DNA from: Diaphorobacter caeni
Lineage (GTDB): Bacteria; Pseudomonadota; Gammaproteobacteria; Burkholderiales; Burkholderiaceae_C
NCBI RefSeq assembly: GCF_015354245.1
Contig: NZ_JADKYZ010000014.1
Span: 1 to 64,000 of the forward strand
DNA length: 64,000 nucleotides
Direction of reading: 5' to 3'
Position numbers and translations under genes: made by a program
Notes under the pieces: model-generated
Seen by the model: the letters and a program-made list of their open reading frames with translations, nothing else
Database searches by the model: none
Told to the model about the DNA's origin: nothing
Shown here: positions 6,052 through 13,574 of the stretch, one piece after another
Position numbering within the stretch: position 1 is the stretch's first letter
Layout of the letters: each line of letters starts with the position of its first letter

Positions 6052-6785
6052 TGAGCACAATTCAAGAACGACTGACATCTGTATTCCCCGCCCCAAGAGC
6101 GCGAGGCGTGCAAGCCCGTATCGCGCGGCTCTGTGATGTTTCCGCCGCAACAGTGACGGCATGGTTTACGATGTCAGAAAAGGTAACTGGGATTTCGCGC
6201 TCACACGCGGAGTTAATTTGCCGTGAGTTCGACCTGAGCATTTCGCCGCTATGGCTCGCGGAAGGCAAAGGCCCGAGAGAGACAACAGGCGCGGATCATC
6301 GGACGAACGTCATCGCCCTTCACCCAGAAGATGCGCTCCCCGAAGACGTCGTGCAAATTGAAGAATACAAAGTGCACTTCAGCGGCGGGAATGGAAACAC
6401 AGTAGTCACCTATGAACTGGAAGAGGATTCGGAGCCAGCAACCTACCGACTTTCTTGGCTGCAAAAGCACCGCCTCAGCGTCAAGCACCTAAAGAGGTTC
6501 AAGGTCCGGGGTGAGAGCATGGAGCCAATGCTTTTTGACGAGGACTCCATCCTCGTGAATCTGGCAGAGGGAGAATTCGAGCAGATCAAGGACGGCAAGG
6601 TTTACGCGTTTCGGTACGGAGACGAGCTTCGGGTGAAGCGCCTCTACCGGAGGCTGGATGGCGGCCTAACCCTTCGAAGCTACAACTCAGAGTACAAGGA
6701 TGAGGACTTAACCCCCAGCCAAGTGGCCCAGCACATCACTCTGATTGGGCGTGTGCGCGACAAATCCGGCGCTGGCGGGCTCTAA
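6051..6785 (+). CDS. cI: CI-type phage repressor (HTH + S24 domain)
   Basis: A 244-residue protein. Residues 19-70 form an XRE-like helix-turn-helix (VSAATVTAWF), and residues about 145-240 the S24/LexA-like domain with the serine in GESMEPM (Ser156) and lysine in ELRVKRL (Lys196). No clear Ala-Gly or Cys-Gly cleavage site is seen in the linker, so self-cleavage is uncertain. It should bind the TTAGC-N4-GCTAA operators and hold lysogeny. The start overlaps O2 and no strong ribosome site is seen. The secreted-protein gene follows 19 bases later. Confidence 0.85.
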   Translation: MSTIQERLTSVFPAPRARGVQARIARLCDVSAATVTAWFTMSEKVTGISRSHAELICREFDLSISPLWLAEGKGPRETTGADHRTNVIALHPEDALPEDVVQIEEYKVHFSGGNGNTVVTYELEEDSEPATYRLSWLQKHRLSVKHLKRFKVRGESMEPMLFDEDSILVNLAEGEFEQIKDGKVYAFRYGDELRVKRLYRRLDGGLTLRSYNSEYKDEDLTPSQVAQHITLIGRVRDKSGAGGL

Positions 6786-6804
6786 ACAACCACAGGAGGA
6801 AGTA

Positions 6805-7671
6805 ATGAGGAAGTTTTTGTTGGCAATTGGCGCTTTCGCGCTCGCAGGGTCGGCCTTGGCGTTCATGCCCCAGGCAGGCACATGGATCGTGACATCCGAG
6901 AACACCGGCCAGCCTGGTCGCGGCTTCGGTCTGGACGTTCAGAACAACACTCTGGTCATGCAGATGTATGCCTACGAGGCGAACGGAGCGCCAACGTTCT
7001 ATCTGTCAGCGGGCGCCATTGCCAACAACAGCTACGCCGGACAACTCAATAAATATGCGGGCGGCCAGTCGTTCGGCAGCGTCCCGCATGCGGGCTATGA
7101 GACTGGCTCTGCTGGCACTGTGAGCATGCGCTTTGTCTCTGGGGTCAAGGGCTACATCACATTCCCGGGTGAAGAAGAGAAGGAAATGTCCCGCTTTAAC
7201 TTCGACTTCTCGTCTTCGCCGGAAAGCCTAAAGGGCAAATGGCTTTTCAGCTCCCTGACATCACTGCTACCCAGCGCAGACTATGTGGAGCTTTCAAAAT
7301 TAGGATCAAAAGGAGCTAACGGCAGCGGCATGGTGATGTCCACCGATGGAAGGCTTGCTTGTGAGAACCAAGTCTCTGGAGCATCTGCTGGCACCACAGT
7401 TTGTGCGCGTGTTTCCGCCACGGGGGCGTTGCTTTGGGGTTATAGCTTCACAATCAATGTGAACGACGGCGAAGGAATTTACACGAATGCTGCTGGCAGC
7501 GTGGTGTACCCAGCCGTTGCGCGCCGGGTAGCAAATGCAAACGGAGTCGGCACAGGCTTGGCCCTCAAAAGCGACTCTTCTGAAGTCCAGCGCTCGCCTA
7601 CAGTCGAGGACAACGAGATGTTGCGCGCCGGAATTGATGCATTCACCGATATGCTGGCCGCCACCAACTAG
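6805..7671 (+). CDS. secreted protein in the rex position
   Basis: A 288-residue protein with a clear signal peptide (about residues 1-19, ending SALA). The segment after it (GTWIVTSENTGQPGRGFG, then an NGAPTFYLSAG stretch) is like an extracellular beta-rich domain found in Comamonadaceae and related bacteria. The ribosome site AGGAGGA is strong. The gene lies directly behind cI and is followed by a terminator (7719-7743), so it should be made together with the repressor in lysogens. Lambda keeps rexAB at this place. A lysogenic-conversion or exclusion role is an inference. Confidence 0.65.
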   Translation: MRKFLLAIGAFALAGSALAFMPQAGTWIVTSENTGQPGRGFGLDVQNNTLVMQMYAYEANGAPTFYLSAGAIANNSYAGQLNKYAGGQSFGSVPHAGYETGSAGTVSMRFVSGVKGYITFPGEEEKEMSRFNFDFSSSPESLKGKWLFSSLTSLLPSADYVELSKLGSKGANGSGMVMSTDGRLACENQVSGASAGTTVCARVSATGALLWGYSFTINVNDGEGIYTNAAGSVVYPAVARRVANANGVGTGLALKSDSSEVQRSPTVEDNEMLRAGIDAFTDMLAATN

Positions 7672-7718
7672 CGACAAAAAAAGCTGAGCAGCCCCGCTCA
7701 GTCAAGCACAAGCACATC

Positions 7719-7743
7719 AACCCGCCGCGAGCGGGTTTTTTGT
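7719..7743 (+). terminator. terminator of the cI operon
   Basis: CCCGC-CGCGA-GCGGG followed by six T. It closes the cI and secreted-protein unit and separates it from the early promoter downstream. Confidence 0.8.
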
Positions 7744-7773
7744 TGCCTGAGCAAACAGCATCAGAAAAATAAA

Positions 7774-7787
7774 TTAGCCTAAGCTAT
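7774..7787. promoter_or_regulatory. operator O3 (TTAGC-CTAA-GCTAT)
   Basis: Same half-sites as O1 with one mismatch in the last base. It lies just upstream of, and overlaps by one base, the -35 of the promoter at 7787-7815. It starts 24 bases before O4. Confidence 0.65.
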
Positions 7788-7815
7788 TGACTCAATCTTA
7801 GCTTTGGCTAACAAT
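7787..7815 (+). promoter_or_regulatory. rightward early promoter (pL equivalent)
   Basis: TTGACT (7787-7792) and AACAAT (7810-7815) with 17 bases between. Operator O4 fills most of the spacer and the -10 edge, and O3 sits upstream. It would drive the operon of annealase, exonuclease and SSB, and would be closed by CI or Cro. Confidence 0.65.
7798..7811. promoter_or_regulatory. operator O4 (TTAGC-TTTG-GCTAA)
   Basis: A perfect inverted repeat and the exact reverse complement of O1. It lies between the -35 and -10 of the rightward early promoter. Confidence 0.75.
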
Positions 7816-7816
7816 A

Positions 7817-7991
7817 CATCCATCGCACCAAACAAAGCAGCACACGCAGCGGTTTGGGGTGGTGGTCGGACTAAGTACCCACGACCTAAAGCCTGGGCAG
7901 ACCTAGGACCGCGAGCGGACAGCGGAACGCCTAGATGAAATCAAGAGGGCTTTCCACCGAGAGCCCTGCTGATTTCAACCAGGAGCAAATC
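7817..7991 (+). other. long untranslated leader with a strong hairpin
   Basis: From the early promoter to the first supported start (7992) is about 170 bases. At 7937-7976, GAAATCA...TGATTTC and AGGGCT...AGCCCT form two stems separated by a 2x2 internal loop, just upstream of the ribosome site (7981-7985). The rest is GC-rich and may fold. An antitermination or translation-control element is possible; no known family is recognised. Confidence 0.45.
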
Positions 7992-8273
7992 ATGCAAGGA
8001 CAGACATTTACTGTTGCCGGATCAAGCGACTACCCGGTATGTGACTGCTGCGGCAAGACGAATCTGACGCGTGCAGTCATCGTCCGCAATGAGGAGGCCG
8101 AAGAGTTCAATGTGGGGTGCATCTGCGCATCCAAGCTGTTGCGCCAGATGTATCGCGGCAAGCGTCACAAGGTTAGTCCTGACGCCGTGCTGTCGATGGG
8201 GAAGGCTGCAAGCGCATCGAGTGCGTGGAAGCAGCGCAACGGTTGGTCGCCCTCTCACTTGGTGGCGGCATGA
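7992..8273 (+). CDS. zinc-finger-like early phage protein
   Basis: A 93-residue protein with CDCCGK at residues 17-22 and a VGCICAS segment near 41-47. This cysteine pattern occurs in short early phage proteins of unknown role. The ATG at 7992 has AGGAG at 7981-7985; an in-frame ATG at 7935 would start inside the leader hairpin and lacks a ribosome site. It is the first gene of the rightward early operon. Confidence 0.6.
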   Translation: MQGQTFTVAGSSDYPVCDCCGKTNLTRAVIVRNEEAEEFNVGCICASKLLRQMYRGKRHKVSPDAVLSMGKAASASSAWKQRNGWSPSHLVAA

Positions 8274-8449
8274 GCATCACAAGTCTCAATGAAAAGCGCA
8301 AGCAAGCCACGCGCACCAAATACAAAAACATGGTGCTCGCGGCTTTCGATTCGCTCACACCAAAGAGCGAGCAGCGCCAACAGATCGGCAAGCCGCAACG
8401 CCTCGACACCGATGCAGATGTGCGGCGCAAAGCCAAGCAGCAACTTTGA
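8270..8449 (+). CDS. 59-residue basic protein
   Basis: Starts with ATGA overlap on the previous stop. It is strongly basic with NEKRKQATRTKYKN near the N-terminus. Small basic proteins in this second position of the early operon recall lambda N, but no family match can be claimed. The C-terminal part is also charged. Confidence 0.5.
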   Translation: MSITSLNEKRKQATRTKYKNMVLAAFDSLTPKSEQRQQIGKPQRLDTDADVRRKAKQQL

Positions 8450-8494
8450 GCACACCCACCCCCGTGCGCTGCGTGATTAACCAAGGAGAGAGAG

Positions 8495-8779
8495 ATGGAA
8501 CAAGTAAAGATTGGCGCCCTTCGCGTCTGGCACATCCCGCAGATTCCGGGGAAGCCTTTTCATGTCGCTGTGGACACGCCACGGGAGGCAAAGAAGCTGC
8601 TTTCAGTTCTCGCGGACTACGACCTGTTTCAGCTTGAGCACAACATCAAGCCTGACTACTGCAACGTTGGTGGGCTGGAGGTCTATGAGCAAGACGATGG
8701 CGAGGGCGCGCCGGGCTGGTGCGAATGGTTCGACGAGGAAACGGGCTATGACATTGGCGAGTGGGAGCCGGAGGAATGA
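8495..8779 (+). CDS. phage protein, superinfection-exclusion-annotated family
   Basis: A 94-residue acidic protein with VWHIPQIPGKPFHV (residues 11-24), LADYDLFQLEHNIKPDYCN (about 39-57) and a WCEWFDEE end. These blocks occur in a common small early protein of Pseudomonas and Burkholderia siphophages, sometimes labelled superinfection exclusion protein. That label has weak experimental backing, so only family membership is claimed. Ribosome site AGGAGAGAG. Confidence 0.5.
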   Translation: MEQVKIGALRVWHIPQIPGKPFHVAVDTPREAKKLLSVLADYDLFQLEHNIKPDYCNVGGLEVYEQDDGEGAPGWCEWFDEETGYDIGEWEPEE

Positions 8780-8994
8780 AGATGGAACAAGCACAGCACA
8801 CACTTGATGATCTGCCAGACCTTGTCAGCAAGGCGATGCGTCAGGCGTGGCAGCTAGGCCAAACCTACTGGCAACAGGCCGACAGCGAATACCTCAGCCA
8901 ACAAGCGAAGTCTGATGTCACACAGACCCGGTTTAACACGCTGGTCGAGGATACCCGCGCAGCCATCGCCCGAGCCACAGGACAAGGAGAGTAG
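8776..8994 (+). CDS. helical early phage protein
   Basis: A 72-residue protein, start 8776 chosen for GGAGG upstream and ATGA overlap with the preceding gene; a second ATG lies six bases further. Rich in Gln and Ala, probably helical. Function unknown. Confidence 0.5.
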   Translation: MKMEQAQHTLDDLPDLVSKAMRQAWQLGQTYWQQADSEYLSQQAKSDVTQTRFNTLVEDTRAAIARATGQGE

Positions 8995-8996
8995 AC

Positions 8997-9221
8997 ATGC
9001 AGACAGCACAGCATGACAAGACGGAACAAATCCTGCTCCGCGCCTTGGATGAGGCCGAGAAGCTTGGCGATACACCCCATGAATTGTGGGCAACCGCGAT
9101 TGGAATCATCGGGTTGGATAGGCCGAAGCTGGCCGAGAGGATGAGCGGATTCAATCACAGCGTTGTTCAAGCGACTGTGAAGCATTGGGCAACTCCAGCG
9201 GCGCAGATTCGTAGAGGTTGA
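8997..9221 (+). CDS. early phage protein, unknown
   Basis: A 74-residue protein two bases after the previous stop, with GGAGAG upstream. Acidic, helical, with WATAIGIIGLDRPKLAERM in the middle. No family recognised. Confidence 0.5.
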   Translation: MQTAQHDKTEQILLRALDEAEKLGDTPHELWATAIGIIGLDRPKLAERMSGFNHSVVQATVKHWATPAAQIRRG

Positions 9222-9557
9222 CGCGCAACGCTCCCGGCAGCGTCAAATGTCGGGGCCATCACGCAGGCGGATTGATTGGATGCGCCACTTAATGCCAGTG
9301 GCGATAGAACAGACCGGCAAGGAGCAAACCCTTAGTCCGCCGCCGTGATGGTGAATGCGCAGTTGCGATGCGCGAGGCGTATCCCTCCCGAACACGGCAT
9401 CCGACACGACCAGAGTCTGCAAAAGCTGCGCGAATAGCCACGAAGCGACGGCGCAGTGGTCATATCGGCGTGAGCGCGGCAATGACTCATGCAGGGCAAG
9501 TCGGGCAAGCAACCGGCCACCATCACCCCACCCCTCGCTTCCCACTGTGGAGGCCTC
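9222..9557. other. gene-poor stretch in the early operon
   Basis: About 340 bases without a convincing gene. Reading frames on either strand here lack ribosome sites and protein-like composition. The stretch ends in a terminator at 9558-9579. Confidence 0.4.
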
Positions 9558-9579
9558 GCCCGCTTCGGTGGGCTTTTTT
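9558..9579 (+). terminator. intrinsic terminator
   Basis: GCCCGC-TTCG-GTGGGC followed by six T; the stem has one G-T pair and a stable tetraloop. It lies just before the methyltransferase-like gene, so transcription of that gene needs antitermination or its own promoter. Confidence 0.7.
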
Positions 9580-9590
9580 CTTACAACACC

Positions 9591-10169
9591 ATGAAGATTC
9601 TCATAGCCTGCGAGTTCAGCGGCAAGGTGCGCGACGCCTTCTCCGCCCAGGGGCATGCCGTCATGTCCTGCGATTTGCTGCCGACTGAACGCCCTGGTTG
9701 GCACTACCAAGGCGACGTGCGTGACGTACTGAATGACGGTTGGGACTTGATGGTTTGCCACCCGCCATGCACGCACCTGGCTGTGTCCGGTGCGCGGCAC
9801 TTTGCCGCAAAGCAGGCGTCAGGAGTCCAGCAGGAAGCGCTTGATTTCGTGCAGACGCTACTTGATGCGCCTATTGAAAAGATCGCGCTGGAAAATCCGA
9901 TCAGCATCATCAGCAGCCGCATCCGCAAGCCGGATCAGATCATCCAACCATGGATGTTTGGTCACGGCGAGACAAAAGCCACATGCCTTTGGCTCAAAGG
10001 CCTGCCCCCCCTGCTCCCGACAGACATCGTGGACGGGCGAAAGCCACGCATCCACATGATGCCGCCAGGGCCGGATCGCTGGAAGCTCCGCAGTGAGACG
10101 TTCCAGGGCGTTGCCGATGCGATGGCCGCTCAGTGGGGCGTGCCGGAACTTGAATTTGAACTTGCCTGA
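9591..10169 (+). CDS. phage DNA cytosine-methyltransferase-like protein
   Basis: A 192-residue protein. It opens with ILIACEFSGKVRDAF, reads HPPCTHL (about residues 60-66), which recalls the PC motif of C5-cytosine methyltransferases, ENPIS at 103-107, and then WMFGHGETKATCLWLKG and MPPGPDRWK. This is a widespread phage family often named DNA cytosine methyltransferase. Activity is not certain, because the usual target-recognition region is missing. No restriction partner is near. No clear ribosome site precedes the ATG. Confidence 0.7.
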   Translation: MKILIACEFSGKVRDAFSAQGHAVMSCDLLPTERPGWHYQGDVRDVLNDGWDLMVCHPPCTHLAVSGARHFAAKQASGVQQEALDFVQTLLDAPIEKIALENPISIISSRIRKPDQIIQPWMFGHGETKATCLWLKGLPPLLPTDIVDGRKPRIHMMPPGPDRWKLRSETFQGVADAMAAQWGVPELEFELA

Positions 10170-10181
10170 AGGAGGTTTGTT

Positions 10182-10469
10182 ATGAGCTACAGCACAAATC
10201 CAGTCCTCGACCAGATGAAGTATCAGGATGCCTGCGATGAAGCCGAGGATGAGCTTGAGGCTCGCGTCCAGAGCCTCTACAACGACACCATGGATGCCGT
10301 GAAGCGCGGCGATCTGTCGCGCATCGTAGAGACGTTCGGCCTCGATGAGAAGAACGGATACATCGCGGTGTCAGGCCTGAACTGCGGGCGCGCTCACGGC
10401 AGTCCCTATCAAACAAAAGCCCTTGAAACGCTTGCACGCGCTTGGGCACAACATCACGCAAAACCATGA
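10182..10469 (+). CDS. early phage protein, unknown
   Basis: A 95-residue protein with a strong ribosome site (AAGGAGG). The N-terminal half is acidic; the second half holds ETFGLDEKNGYIAVSGLNCG. No family recognised. Confidence 0.5.
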   Translation: MSYSTNPVLDQMKYQDACDEAEDELEARVQSLYNDTMDAVKRGDLSRIVETFGLDEKNGYIAVSGLNCGRAHGSPYQTKALETLARAWAQHHAKP

Positions 10470-10609
10470 ACACCCCCATCCAACTGGCCTACGTGCCATC
10501 CCGCAAGAAGCCCGCCACAAACAAGCGGGCTATTTTTTTGGCCGTCGTGGCCCTAGCCCCGCTCTCTTACATCACCATCGTTCAAGGAGGCGTCTATGTT
10601 CCGGTTTGA
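10466..10609 (+). CDS. possible 47-residue membrane protein
   Basis: ATGA overlap with the previous gene and a hydrophobic segment (about residues 23-38) support a gene. However, a strong terminator (10509-10540) lies inside the frame, which argues against it or means it is cut off in most transcripts. Low confidence. Confidence 0.3.
   Translation: MNTPIQLAYVPSRKKPATNKRAIFLAVVALAPLSYITIVQGGVYVPV
10509..10540 (+). terminator. intrinsic terminator inside the early operon
   Basis: AGCCCGC, a nine-base loop and GCGGGCT, then A and seven T. It lies in the middle of the rightward early operon and would stop polymerase unless antiterminated. Confidence 0.7.
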
Positions 10610-10757
10610 TTTGCGCGTGCTGCTCGGGCTCGCGTTTGCCGTCGTCGCTGGAATCTCCTACGGCGGCGCTGCTCAGGACACACAGATCGAAATCGCAGTC
10701 CAAGCCGACAAGGCGGACGCACCACGGGCCGCTATGGTGGCTATGAGGGGTGAGTGA
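10596..10757 (+). CDS. 53-residue protein with signal-like N-terminus
   Basis: ATG at 10596 has AAGGAGGCG upstream. Residues 7-24 are hydrophobic (a membrane anchor or signal), followed by a short acidic tail. Its stop TGA shares a base with the next ATG. Function unknown. Confidence 0.5.
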   Translation: MFRFDLRVLLGLAFAVVAGISYGGAAQDTQIEIAVQADKADAPRAAMVAMRGE

Positions 10758-10948
10758 TGGCAATGAATGATCGAGACGAATTCGCAAAGGCAGCACTTCC
10801 GGCTGTTTTGAATGATGCGCTTCGCGTTCTGGAGCGCGAAGGTTTTCCAGATGAAAACTGGCGAGTGGGAATCGCGCAGGAAGCCTACAAGATGGCAGAC
10901 GCCATGCTCGCAGCCCGCGCCCAGAACCCGGAGGCTAGCCATGAGTGA
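10757..10948 (+). CDS. 63-residue helical protein
   Basis: Starts at 10757 through a TGATG junction; ATG 10763 is an alternative. Charged and helical, with an alanine-rich end. Function unknown. Confidence 0.45.
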   Translation: MAMNDRDEFAKAALPAVLNDALRVLEREGFPDENWRVGIAQEAYKMADAMLAARAQNPEASHE

Positions 10949-11291
10949 GCCGACAAAGGGGCCTTGGCGCGAAAAGCAGCTTGGTACATACAAAGAACCT
11001 GGATGGTGTGTGTACTGGCCCGATGCCAGCAAGCCCGGTATCCATATGCGACGACTCGATTATCAAGGTTGCTTTACCGAAGCAGACGCCCGCCTGATCG
11101 CCGAAGCCGGAGCTGTCTATCACGAGACGGGCCTCACCCCACGCCAGATGCAGGAGCAGATCAAGGAGCTGCGGGAGGCGTTGCGCGGCATGCTCGATTG
11201 CTTTGACGACGGCGTGGGGCAAGAGTGGAACGCAAGGCAGCTTATCTCCGCCCGCTCCGCACTGGCAAACACAGAGAGGAAGACAACATGA
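10941..11291 (+). CDS. early phage protein, unknown
   Basis: A 116-residue protein. The first part reads GPWREKQLGTYKEPGWCVYW and FTEADARLIAEA, and the second half is a helix with a coiled-coil look (QMQEQIKELREALRGM). Such two-part proteins are common in phage recombination operons. It overlaps neighbours at both ends. Confidence 0.55.
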   Translation: MSEPTKGPWREKQLGTYKEPGWCVYWPDASKPGIHMRRLDYQGCFTEADARLIAEAGAVYHETGLTPRQMQEQIKELREALRGMLDCFDDGVGQEWNARQLISARSALANTERKTT

Positions 11292-11839
11292 TCACCAGCG
11301 AATCACTCGCAAAGATTGCCCCCGCAGTATTGGCGGCACAACAAACCATCACCTTTGCTGCCAAGGATGCTGTCAACGGGCATCTGCGCAACAAGTACGC
11401 CGACCTGCCTGCTGTCATCGACGCTGTGAAGACCGCATTGAACGACAACGGAATCGCGTTCATGCAAACCGGATCGCCGTCTGATGATGGGAAGCTTCAT
11501 CTGACAACCAGACTCCTGCACACTTCTGGCGAATGGCTGCAAGACACCATCGTTATGCCTCTGCCGAAGCAAGACCCACAGGGCTATGGATCGGCAATGA
11601 CCTACGCCCGGCGTTACGGACTGGCCTCAATCACCGGCCTCTATCAAGATGATGACGATGGCACAAGGGCCGTCGCCCCAGCGAATACTAAGCCAGTAAA
11701 AAGGCAGCTCACCGCCAAGATCGCAGACGAACTGATCAAGCGCCTCAAGGGGCAGCAAACCACCATCCACCAGATCGAGGACGAATATGCTCTCTCCAGT
11801 GATCAGCGCCAGCAACTGCTTGACGGCGCAATGGCATAA
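11288..11839 (+). CDS. erf: ERF-family single-strand annealing protein
   Basis: A 183-residue protein. The segments NGHLRNKYADLPAVIDAVK (about residues 30-48), GEWLQDTIVMPLPKQDPQGYG and MTYARRYGLASITGLYQDDDDG (about 104-125) are the conserved core of ERF-type recombinases. It pairs complementary single strands. It overlaps the exonuclease gene downstream, forming an annealase/exonuclease pair like lambda bet/exo. Confidence 0.9.
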   Translation: MITSESLAKIAPAVLAAQQTITFAAKDAVNGHLRNKYADLPAVIDAVKTALNDNGIAFMQTGSPSDDGKLHLTTRLLHTSGEWLQDTIVMPLPKQDPQGYGSAMTYARRYGLASITGLYQDDDDGTRAVAPANTKPVKRQLTAKIADELIKRLKGQQTTIHQIEDEYALSSDQRQQLLDGAMA

Positions 11840-12443
11840 CGTCGAGCAGAACACAGATGATTGGATGGCGCTACGGTTCGGGAAGGCCACGGCGTCACAG
11901 TTCGGAGTGATCATGGCAAACGAAGGCAAGGCATTTGGCGACCCAGCGAAACGCTACGCGCTCGAACTAGCCTTGCAAATTCTCACTGGCCGTAAGGCGG
12001 GCTACTCGTTCAAGTCTGAGCACATGGAGCGCGGCCACTTGATGGAGCCTGACGCGCGCAAGCGCTACGAAGAATTGACCGGCGAGATTGTGACCAACGG
12101 CGGATTCTTCGATTGCAATCGCTATGGGGACTCCCCGGATGGGCTTGTGACCGAGAGCGGCATTCTGGAAATCAAGAGCGTGACCGCGCCAGTTCACCAC
12201 GCGAATCTTGTGCGCGAATCATTCGATCCGGCATACAAGTGGCAGCTTGTCGGGCACCTCCACTGCACCGGATTGGATTGGGTGGACTTCGCAAGTTACT
12301 GCACAGACTTCCCGGATGCAAGCAACCTGCTTGTGTATCGACTACACCGAGACGAGTGCGAAGACGAGCGTGACCGTTTGCGCAAACGACTCGCCGAATT
12401 TATCGAACTGGTCGATAAGACCGTTGAGCAAATCCCCGTTTAA
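11787..12443 (+). CDS. exo: YqaJ/lambda-type exonuclease
   Basis: A 218-residue protein of the YqaJ viral recombinase fold. After DWMALRFGKATASQFG (residues 25-40) come the acidic catalytic residues: Glu87 (LMEPDAR), Asp118 (GDSPDGL) and the ExK pair Glu128/Lys130 (LEIKSV). It resects double-stranded ends so that the ERF protein can anneal them. The gene overlaps erf by 53 bases. An alternative later start cannot be ruled out. Confidence 0.88.
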   Translation: MLSPVISASNCLTAQWHNVEQNTDDWMALRFGKATASQFGVIMANEGKAFGDPAKRYALELALQILTGRKAGYSFKSEHMERGHLMEPDARKRYEELTGEIVTNGGFFDCNRYGDSPDGLVTESGILEIKSVTAPVHHANLVRESFDPAYKWQLVGHLHCTGLDWVDFASYCTDFPDASNLLVYRLHRDECEDERDRLRKRLAEFIELVDKTVEQIPV

Positions 12444-12483
12444 CCAACACCTACCGGGTAGGCCGGTGGGACGAAAGGCAAAT

Positions 12484-12948
12484 ATGCATATCGAAGATCG
12501 TGCAGGGCATTTGCTTGCCCGCACAGTCACCACACAAGCAGGCTGCATGGAGTTTCAGGGCTGCATCCAGTCCAACGGATATTCCAGAGCAACAGTCGAG
12601 CGCAAGACGGATTATGGTCATCGACACATATACCGCCTAACGAAGGGCGAGATTCCCGATGGCATGGATGTATGCCACGTATGCGACAACAGACGTTGCA
12701 TCAATCCGAACCACCTGTTCCTAGGGTCTCGCCAAGAGAACATGGCGGACGCGGTGCGAAAGGGCCGACATGCTCACGGCTCTACGCTCCCCCACACCAA
12801 GCTCACCGAATTCCTGAAGGGTGAGATCGCAGACCTTGCAAGGCAAGGCGTTCAGTACAAGGACATTGCTGCGAAGTTCGGCATCTGCCGCCAGCACGCA
12901 GGTCAAATCGCAATCAAAAATGGAGTTCGTCGCAATGGCATCAGTTAA
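12484..12948 (+). CDS. HNH endonuclease (possibly homing)
   Basis: A 154-residue protein. [16 protein letters not shown] leads into [20 protein letters not shown] (about residues 60-79), the HNH motif with zinc cysteines, followed by [16 protein letters not shown], typical of free-standing phage HNH endonucleases. The C-terminal third contains a likely helix-turn-helix ([17 protein letters not shown]). It sits between exo and ssb and overlaps ssb by 14 bases, as a mobile intron-less homing gene might. Confidence 0.75.
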   Translation: MHIEDRAGHLLARTVTTQAGCMEFQGCIQSNGYSRATVERKTDYGHRHIYRLTKGEIPDGMDVCHVCDNRRCINPNHLFLGSRQENMADAVRKGRHAHGSTLPHTKLTEFLKGEIADLARQGVQYKDIAAKFGICRQHAGQIAIKNGVRRNGIS

Positions 12949-13483
12949 TCGTGTAACGTTGGTCGGCAACCTTTGCCGAGATCCGGAACTGCGGACTTTC
13001 CCTTCGGGTGATCAGGTAGCGAATGTCACGATTGCCACAACAGACCGTTGGCGCGACAAGACCACCGGAGAGAACAAAGAGGCAACTGAATTCCACCGCG
13101 TTACCTTCAATGGCCGCTTGGCTGAAATCGCGGGCCAGTACCTGCGCAAGGGTTCGCAGGTCTATGTGGAAGGCTCATTGCGGACGAGGAAATGGACTGA
13201 CCAGCAAAGCGGTCAGGAGCGTTACGCCACAGAGATTCGCGCCGATCAAATGCAGATGCTTGGAAGTCGGCAACCGGGCTCTGGCAATGATGGGTACGGT
13301 GATGACGACAACACACCGCCACAACGCCAGCGGGCCCCTGCGCCCCGCCCTGCCCCGGCACCAGCCCCGCGCCCGGCCCCTGCGCCGCGTCAGGCGGGTG
13401 GTAGCGGATTCGACGACATGGACGACGACATACCTTTTTCCGACCCCATGCGCCGCTCGCTGGGCCTCTGGCTCGCCTGCTAA
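12935..13483 (+). CDS. ssb: single-stranded DNA-binding protein
   Basis: A 182-residue SSB. Residues 1-110 form the OB fold ([20 protein letters not shown]), followed by a Pro/Ala-rich linker and the acidic MDDDIPF tip. Here the tip is not at the end: 14 more residues ([14 protein letters not shown]) follow. A DDDIPF end normally docks partner proteins, so this extension is odd though some phage SSBs have one. The start at 12935 is chosen for GGAG upstream and alignment with the family. Confidence 0.9.
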   Translation: MASVNRVTLVGNLCRDPELRTFPSGDQVANVTIATTDRWRDKTTGENKEATEFHRVTFNGRLAEIAGQYLRKGSQVYVEGSLRTRKWTDQQSGQERYATEIRADQMQMLGSRQPGSGNDGYGDDDNTPPQRQRAPAPRPAPAPAPRPAPAPRQAGGSGFDDMDDDIPFSDPMRRSLGLWLAC

Positions 13484-13537
13484 ATCTATACACGTCACCC
13501 ACGACCTGCATAGATTTCTCGATTCTCTATACACAAG

Positions 13538-13562
13538 CCGCCCGCGAGGCGGTTTTCTTTTG
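13538..13562 (+). terminator. intrinsic terminator after ssb
   Basis: CCGCC-CGCGA-GGCGG followed by TTTTCTTTT. Lies between ssb and the following small-gene block. Confidence 0.65.
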
Positions 13563-13574
13563 CCCGGAGGGGAT

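Noticed and set aside
9243-9800. Minus-strand frame of 185 residues in the early operon
   Set aside because: It crosses a rightward terminator and the methyltransferase-like gene, and has no ribosome site or family features.
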